Below are positions 6,705-10,633 of a stretch of DNA of 10,633 nucleotides, piece after piece. The notes under the pieces are model-generated. The model was not told the DNA's origin. It was given only the letters and a program-made list of their open reading frames with translations, and did not search any database. Source of the DNA: Deltaproteobacteria bacterium (lineage in GTDB: Bacteria; Desulfobacterota; DSM-4660; Desulfatiglandales; Desulfatiglandaceae); NCBI GenBank assembly GCA_019313765.1, contig JAFDAP010000036.1, positions 1 to 10,633 of the forward strand, given 5' to 3'. Made by a program: the position numbers and the translations under genes. Each line of letters opens with the position of its first letter. Position 1 is the first letter of the stretch.

Positions 6705-7370
6705 ATGAAAAGCCAAAAAATATTTGTCATAGGAGACATACACGGTTGCTTAGACATGCTGAAGAGGCTTATGGATAAGATCGACTGGGGACCGGGCAAG
6801 GACCGGCTTATCTTCTTAGGTGATTACATTGACAGGGGCGAAGATCCCAAAGGGGTCGTGGACTTCATATTATCCCTTATGAGATATTCCACAGAGATCG
6901 AGTGTCTTATAGGGAACCATGAAGCAATGTTGCTTGATTATCTCACAGGCCGGGATAAGGGACTGTTTCTCCTAAACGGAGGGTGGAGCACAATGGCGAG
7001 CTATAAGGCCGATAAACCGGAGGGAGGAAACACATTAGTTCCCCCGGATCACATGGCATTTTATCATTCCTTAAAAACATATATCGAACTCGAGGATTAC
7101 TACATCGTTCATGCGGGATTCAGGCCAAACGTGGAGTTGGAAAGACAGTCTGTGGAAGACATGGTTTGGATCCGTGATCCCTTTATCTACTCTAACCACG
7201 ATTTTGGGAAGAATGTCATCTTCGGTCATACCCCATTTCAAGAGCCGCTGGTCATGGAAAACAAGGTCGGTTTGGATACAGGCGCCGTGTTTGACAACAG
7301 GTTGACCTGCCTTGAACTCCCCGAATTCAGATTCCATTCCGTTAAGGCGGAAGCCAACCGTATCGTATAA
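6705..7370 (+). CDS. PPP-family serine/threonine phosphatase (calcineurin-like metallophosphoesterase)
   Basis: The 221-aa protein has the full metallophosphatase signature: GDIHG (10-14), GDYIDRG (39-45), GNHE (70-73), HAG (136-138) and GHT (174-176). These residues bind two metals and hydrolyse phosphate esters. Size and motif spacing fit bacterial PPP enzymes such as the E. coli PrpA type, which act on phosphoproteins, although some relatives cleave diadenosine tetraphosphate. I prefer ATG 6705, with AGGA (6696-6699) 5 nt upstream and the first strand of the fold starting immediately. An in-frame ATG at 6663 would add 14 residues and has only a weak AAAGAAA. It lies 53 nt after the radical SAM gene, and its stop is 1 nt before the next ATG. 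The partner kinase or substrate is not encoded here. Confidence 0.92.
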   Translation: MKSQKIFVIGDIHGCLDMLKRLMDKIDWGPGKDRLIFLGDYIDRGEDPKGVVDFILSLMRYSTEIECLIGNHEAMLLDYLTGRDKGLFLLNGGWSTMASYKADKPEGGNTLVPPDHMAFYHSLKTYIELEDYYIVHAGFRPNVELERQSVEDMVWIRDPFIYSNHDFGKNVIFGHTPFQEPLVMENKVGLDTGAVFDNRLTCLELPEFRFHSVKAEANRIV

Positions 7371-7371
7371 A

Positions 7372-8403
7372 ATGAAAATAAGGCCCGTGACCCTAAACGC
7401 TCAACACGTAACTCGCAACACGATTGGCATTACTGCTACTGTTCCGATTGAGGTCGTCCTTGCCGCCGGTCTGAACCCGGTGGACCTAAATAACCTCTTT
7501 GTCACTTCCGAATACCCCAAAAAACTTGTGGCCCAGGCAGAGTCTGTGGGTTTTTCGCACAGTATATGTGCATGGATCAAAGGGATTTACTCCACGGTCA
7601 TTAACAGCGGCATTCGGACGGTTATCGCGGTGACCGGAGGGGATTGCAGTAACACCATTGCATTGGGCGAATTGCTTGTTCGCAAGGGAGTGAAGGTGAT
7701 TCCTTTCGAATATCCTTTAGACCGTAACAGGGAAGCATTGCTGGCCCAAATAGAAAAACTCAGGGAAACCCTTTCGACCACCTGGCCCGAAATTGAGGCG
7801 ACAAGATCGAGATTACAAAGCATAAGGGTCAAGTTGAAGAGGTTGGACGAACTTACCTTTCGCAAAAATGTGGTGACCGGGTTGGAGAACCACCTGTTTC
7901 TGGTAAGCAGTTCAGATTTTGGCGGCGACCCTGACGAGTTTGAAAAGAGCCTGGATCAATTCCTGGCCGGAACTGTCAAAAGAGACCCGCGAGAAGGAGA
8001 ACTCCGCTTAGGGTATTTGGGCGTACCGCCAATCTTCAGCCGGTTTTACGAGACAATTGAATCCTTTGGCGCGAGGGTGGTTTTTAATGAAGTGCAAAGG
8101 CAATTCAGCATGCCTTTTGATCATAAAGATATAGTCGATCAATATCTTGAATACACTTATCCCTATGATATCAACGGAAGGATTCGAGATATTGAGAAGG
8201 CCGTTACAGAGCGGAAGTTAGACGGCCTGATTCACTACACCCAGACCTTTTGTTACAGACAGCTCTACGATATCGTTCTCAGGGAAAGCCTGCCCGTACC
8301 GGTTCTCACCCTTGAGGGAGACAGAACTGGAGCAATCGACAGCCGGACGGCCTTTCGCATCGAGACGTTTGTGGAGATGCTTGGAAACAAGGATTTTTTT
8401 TGA
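7372..8403 (+). CDS. 2-hydroxyacyl-CoA dehydratase family protein, HgdB/D-component type
   Basis: This 343-aa protein resembles the iron-sulfur subunits of 2-hydroxyglutaryl-CoA dehydratase and benzoyl-CoA reductase. Three cysteines sit where the family places its 4Fe-4S ligands: C66 (SICAWIKG), C92 (TGGDCSN) and C294 (QTFCYRQ). Supporting stretches are IGITATVPIEVVLAAGLNPVDLNNLF (residues 18-43, the usual family start), PFEYP (111-115) and LTLEGDRTGAIDSRTAFRIETF near the C-terminus. Neither a second dehydratase subunit nor the ATP-driven activator (HgdC) is in the window, so it may work alone, pair with a distant partner, or have another reductive role. ATG 7372 is 1 nt after the phosphatase stop and has no good Shine-Dalgarno, suggesting coupled translation. 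Residues 4-17 are encoded by repeat-like sequence and look inserted. The family is secure; the substrate cannot be told. Confidence 0.88.
   Translation: MKIRPVTLNAQHVTRNTIGITATVPIEVVLAAGLNPVDLNNLFVTSEYPKKLVAQAESVGFSHSICAWIKGIYSTVINSGIRTVIAVTGGDCSNTIALGELLVRKGVKVIPFEYPLDRNREALLAQIEKLRETLSTTWPEIEATRSRLQSIRVKLKRLDELTFRKNVVTGLENHLFLVSSSDFGGDPDEFEKSLDQFLAGTVKRDPREGELRLGYLGVPPIFSRFYETIESFGARVVFNEVQRQFSMPFDHKDIVDQYLEYTYPYDINGRIRDIEKAVTERKLDGLIHYTQTFCYRQLYDIVLRESLPVPVLTLEGDRTGAIDSRTAFRIETFVEMLGNKDFF
7381..7422 (+). repeat. Repeat-like 42-bp insertion at the 5' end of the dehydratase gene
   Basis: Exactly 14 codons lie between ATGAAAATA and the family's usual start IGITATVP. The sequence is built of CAACACG/TAACTCG/CAACACG-type units (for example CAACACGTAACTCGCAACACG at 7402-7422), similar to low-complexity strings common between genes in such genomes. 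It appears to have expanded or inserted in frame. Confidence 0.45.
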
Positions 8404-8450
8404 AAACTCATTCTCTTAATTAGTGCCCATCCACAGATATAGAAAGGACA

Positions 8451-9494
8451 CTAACTACTTTCCGTTCTCTTCCCGCTGATGAATGCCTCTGCCAGCTCGA
8501 CATCCTTTTTGCTTCCTATATACAGGGGGACTCGCTGGTGCAATTCGGTTGGGTCTATGTCCAGGATAGGACCGTGACCATCACTGGCATACCCCCCCGC
8601 CTCTTTGATCACCATGGCAAGAGGGTTGGCTTCGACCATCAACCTTAACTTGCCTGTTGGCTTCTTAGGGTCTTTGCTGTCGGCAGGATACATGAAGATG
8701 CCGCCTTTCAGCAGATTGCGGTGGAAATCGGCGACCAGGCTGCCCACATACCTTGCAGTGTAAGAGTGCCCGGTCTTTTTGCCACTGTTCTTAAAATGGT
8801 TTACCAACGCCCTGGTCTTTTCATCCCAATAAGAATGATACCCTTCGTTAACGCTGTAGATTTTTCCTTGTTCTGGAATTCGAATACTCTCGTGGGACAG
8901 CAGGAATTCTCCAAGGCTTGGAAACAATGTAAAACCGTGCACGCCGGTATTTTTTCCAGTGGTGTATACCATTATTGTGCTCGAACCATAGATAAAATAA
9001 CCAGCAGCCACCTGATTTATGCCGGGCTGAAGAATATCGTCAAGCAGCGGTTCTGAACCCGATGAAATGCTCTTCCTCTTGTAAATACCAAAAATTGTCC
9101 CAATGCTTACATTCACATCAATATTGGAGGAGCCGTCTAAGGGATCAAAGACGAGAATATAATCTCCCTTAGGAAATCGTGGAGGGATATCTATAAGATC
9201 GGGGTCTTCTTCTGAGCCCATACACCATAACTGGCCGATATGCTGCATTCGCTCTATAATAATCTGGTTTGAAAAAACATCCAACTTTTGCACCTTCTCT
9301 TCCTGGACGTTAATTTTCCCTGTGGATCCTAAGATATCAACGAGACCGGCCTTGTTCACCTCCCTGGAGATGACCTTGGCCGCAACGATAAGCTCGTTGA
9401 GCAAGGTAGTGAAGGCCCCTGTCGCCACCGGGTTTTCCCGCTGCTGTTTTAAGATGTGCTGTGTTATGGTAATGCCTGCGCCCTGTCTTTGCAT
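8451..9494 (-). CDS. fbp: Fructose-1,6-bisphosphatase class I
   Basis: The 347-aa enzyme hydrolyses fructose 1,6-bisphosphate to fructose 6-phosphate, the committed step of gluconeogenesis, in the cytoplasm. Metal and active-site motifs are present: SEED (94-97), FDPLDGSSN (116-124, D117 and D120), NEGY (216-219), ARYVGSLVAD (247-256, R248 and Y249), GGIFMYP (264-270), GKLRL (281-285) and E288. The sequence is close to E. coli Fbp (NKAGLVDILG, FHRNLLKGGI, VYTTG). The N-terminal allosteric AMP region keeps ATG and T29-T30 but has Ala-Phe after the glycine where many enzymes have Glu-Leu, and Asp111 where mammals have Lys before the conserved Tyr, so AMP control may differ. ATG 9494 follows a near-perfect AAGGAGGT with a 6-nt spacer. 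It is 22 nt downstream of the response regulator gene, and the two are probably co-transcribed. Confidence 0.97.
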   Translation of the reverse strand: MQRQGAGITITQHILKQQRENPVATGAFTTLLNELIVAAKVISREVNKAGLVDILGSTGKINVQEEKVQKLDVFSNQIIIERMQHIGQLWCMGSEEDPDLIDIPPRFPKGDYILVFDPLDGSSNIDVNVSIGTIFGIYKRKSISSGSEPLLDDILQPGINQVAAGYFIYGSSTIMVYTTGKNTGVHGFTLFPSLGEFLLSHESIRIPEQGKIYSVNEGYHSYWDEKTRALVNHFKNSGKKTGHSYTARYVGSLVADFHRNLLKGGIFMYPADSKDPKKPTGKLRLMVEANPLAMVIKEAGGYASDGHGPILDIDPTELHQRVPLYIGSKKDVELAEAFISGKRTESS

Positions 9495-9500
9495 GGTTGG

Positions 9501-9508
9501 ACCTCCTT
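9501..9508 (-). promoter_or_regulatory. Strong Shine-Dalgarno of fbp
   Basis: AAGGAGGT on the minus strand, 6 nt ahead of ATG 9494, complements the 3' end of 16S rRNA over its full length. It fixes the fbp start and predicts efficient translation inside the two-gene transcript. Confidence 0.85.
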
Positions 9509-9516
9509 ATCGGGAT

Positions 9517-10005
9517 TCAATATTTCAGGAGATGTTCCCAAAACTCAGGTTCATCATCTTTCCAGTCCGGTCCAAAGCGTTTTTCACAAAATCCGCTGAG
9601 CCTTTCGTACCATTTGATCACCACATTTTTATTCTTATCCCTGGCCTCAAGGATGTCTGCCAAAAATATATCTACTTTGCTCATCTCATCTTTGGGCACA
9701 TAATATGAAGCACCTTTTTTGAAGGATTTTTTAAGGTTATCCTTTGAGAGTGCATGGGCTGTCAGCATCAGGGCCGGGATGTCTTTTTTATTGGCAATCT
9801 CAAGAAGTTCATATCCGTGTACACCCATGATGTCCAGTACGGCGATGTGATAAAAATTGGTTTCAAGAAGCTCTTTTGCCTCTTCAAAAGTGGAAGCCTT
9901 ATCAACGCTACACATAGCCAGAATTTCCGTCAACTGGTCCAGGATGTCTTCTTCGTCATCAACGATCAGGACCCTTTTCCCTTTCAGTATTTTTTCAGGC
10001 TCCAT
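9517..10005 (-). CDS. Single-domain response regulator (CheY-like receiver)
   Basis: A receiver domain covers residues 9-122 of 162. It has the acidic pair D16-D17 (VDDEED), the phospho-accepting D58 (AVLDIMG), switch Thr82 (LTAHA) and K105 (VPKDE), so phosphorylation by a histidine kinase is expected. There is no DNA-binding or enzymatic output domain. Residues 123-162 form a charged, aromatic-rich tail (KWYERL, GPDW, EFWEHLLKY) that may be a protein-contact helix. ATG 10005 follows GAGGAGGT by a few bases. It directly precedes fbp with 22 nt between them, which suggests a shared mRNA and perhaps a functional tie to carbon metabolism. No kinase gene is adjacent; the nearest kinase-like helix is in the 1952 protein, which lacks the key His. 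Family is certain; output and partner are unknown. Confidence 0.95.
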   Translation of the reverse strand: MEPEKILKGKRVLIVDDEEDILDQLTEILAMCSVDKASTFEEAKELLETNFYHIAVLDIMGVHGYELLEIANKKDIPALMLTAHALSKDNLKKSFKKGASYYVPKDEMSKVDIFLADILEARDKNKNVVIKWYERLSGFCEKRFGPDWKDDEPEFWEHLLKY

Positions 10006-10036
10006 GTTTCAACCTCCTCAAATTTAATAATGTAGG

Positions 10037-10262
10037 CGTTTACAGGTTCAGAGTTCAGAGGTTCACGGTTATCATTCTTTGGTTGTCCTTGCTTGCAGGC
10101 CGCTGACTGCTTGATGTAATTAAATACTCAAATTTTTCTATTCTTATGCCTTCTTACTTCAGAACTCGTTCATCAAAGGTTCAGACCTGCCCGCAGTGTT
10201 TCAAGCGGGCTTTCGGTGAATCCTTTTTAACCTTTGAACGTTGAACCCCTGAACCGTAAACG
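10037..10262. repeat. GGTTCA-type inverted-repeat element between permease and response regulator
   Basis: CGTTTACaGGTTCAG (10037-10051) is the reverse complement of CTGAACCGTAAACG (10249-10262) apart from one extra A. Further degenerate GGTTCA copies follow inside each arm (10045-10070 and 10231-10255). Within the element, GCCCGC (10189-10194) and GCGGGC (10205-10210) form a short hairpin with no useful T run. No gene is visible in this 270-bp gap. Any promoter for the response regulator must lie in or beside the left arm. Confidence 0.72.
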
Positions 10263-10275
10263 TTACCAGATTCAT

Positions 10276-10633
10276 TTACATAAGTTGTTCCTTGTATTCG
10301 AGTCTGTATATCTCCGCAAGTGTTAGAAATATGGTAATGATTAAGGGGCCGTAGATGATACCCAGGAGACCAAAAAGCTTTATGCCCCCGATGATCCCGA
10401 TAAATACCAGAACTGAATTCATTTGCATGCCTTCACCGATTACCCTGGGCTTTATCAGGTACTCCATAACAGAGCTGTAAAACACGTTGTAGGCTAAAAA
10501 ACCGATTCCCAGCCCTACCTTCCCCTGGATCAAAATGATGGCAGTGGCAGGCAAAAAAACCACTGAGGCCCCGATAATGGGCAGAAAGGCCATAAAAGCG
10601 ATGATTGTTCCCCACAAAAAAGGCGAATGGAGG
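10276..10633 (-). CDS. AI-2E family transporter/permease, C-terminal part (5' truncated by window)
   Basis: The reading frame is open through the right edge; 118 residues are visible. Hydrophobic segments include WGTIIAFMAFLPIIGASVVFLP, an amphipathic region with QGKVGLGIGFLAYNVFYSSVMEYLIKPRVIG, and two last helices NSVLVFIGIIGGIKLFGLLGIIYGPLIITIFLTLAEIYR. This LPIIGA, IKPRVIG and GGxxxFGxxGxxxGP pattern is the C-terminal signature of the AI-2E exporter/YdiK/PerM family of inner-membrane proteins. Members include the proposed autoinducer-2 exporter TqsA and Na+/H+ antiporters, so the cargo cannot be told. The Met-like starts inside the visible part are not real starts, because family members are about 350 aa and the frame continues upstream as LHSPF. 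It ends at TAA 10276. Confidence 0.9.
   Translation of the reverse strand, partial: LHSPFLWGTIIAFMAFLPIIGASVVFLPATAIILIQGKVGLGIGFLAYNVFYSSVMEYLIKPRVIGEGMQMNSVLVFIGIIGGIKLFGLLGIIYGPLIITIFLTLAEIYRLEYKEQLM

Noticed and set aside
8420..8454. Terminator between the converging HgdB-like and fbp genes
   Set aside because: TTAGTG and CACTAA pair, but across a 23-nt loop with no T run on either side; too weak to call.
10189..10216. GCCCGC/GCGGGC hairpin as intrinsic terminator of the permease
   Set aside because: The permease reads on the minus strand, where the hairpin is not followed by T; the plus strand has only three T.

Overview
The window looks like core chromosome of a Gram-negative anaerobe, most likely a deltaproteobacterium (Desulfobacterota, Desulfobacterales-like). 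This is inferred from the gene set (orphan 2-hydroxyacyl-CoA dehydratase subunit, PflX-like radical SAM protein, PAC2 protein, E. coli-like class I fructose-1,6-bisphosphatase) and from the GGTTCAcGGTT-type repeats in the intergenic gaps. No phage, plasmid, transposase or CRISPR signature is visible. Every gap between genes is under 300 bp.

Layout. Positions 1-656 (+) hold the 3' part of a Sir2 deacetylase gene whose last codons are frameshifted by an exact 20-bp tandem duplication. A repeat-filled gap (657-933) follows, then a PAC2-family gene on the minus strand (934-1800). Divergent from it is an unrecognised 459-aa protein with a histidine-kinase-dimerisation-like helix (1952-3331, +). 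Next come an inverted-repeat element, tRNA-Arg(UCU) at 3435-3511 and its terminator, which abuts the convergent 3' end of a gene for a bifunctional 6-phosphofructo-2-kinase/fructose-2,6-bisphosphatase (3533-4750, -). Back to back with that gene is a probable four-gene plus-strand operon (5006-8403): Bax-inhibitor-1-like membrane protein, PflX-like radical SAM protein, PPP-family phosphatase and an orphan HgdB-like dehydratase subunit. Converging on it from the right, on the minus strand, are class I fructose-1,6-bisphosphatase (8451-9494) and, 22 bp upstream of it, a single-domain response regulator (9517-10005). After another repeat-bearing gap, the window ends inside an AI-2E-type permease (10276-10633, -).

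How the genes may work together. The most striking theme is carbon-flow control. A eukaryote-like enzyme pair for making and destroying fructose 2,6-bisphosphate lies about 4 kb from a class I FBPase, the enzyme which that metabolite inhibits in eukaryotes. The FBPase gene is translated from the same likely transcript as a CheY-like receiver. This suggests signal-controlled gluconeogenesis, but sequence alone cannot prove it. The second theme is a dispersed family of GGTTCA-rich repeats. They form inverted-repeat arms in three gaps, and a related string may have inserted in frame into the start of the dehydratase gene.
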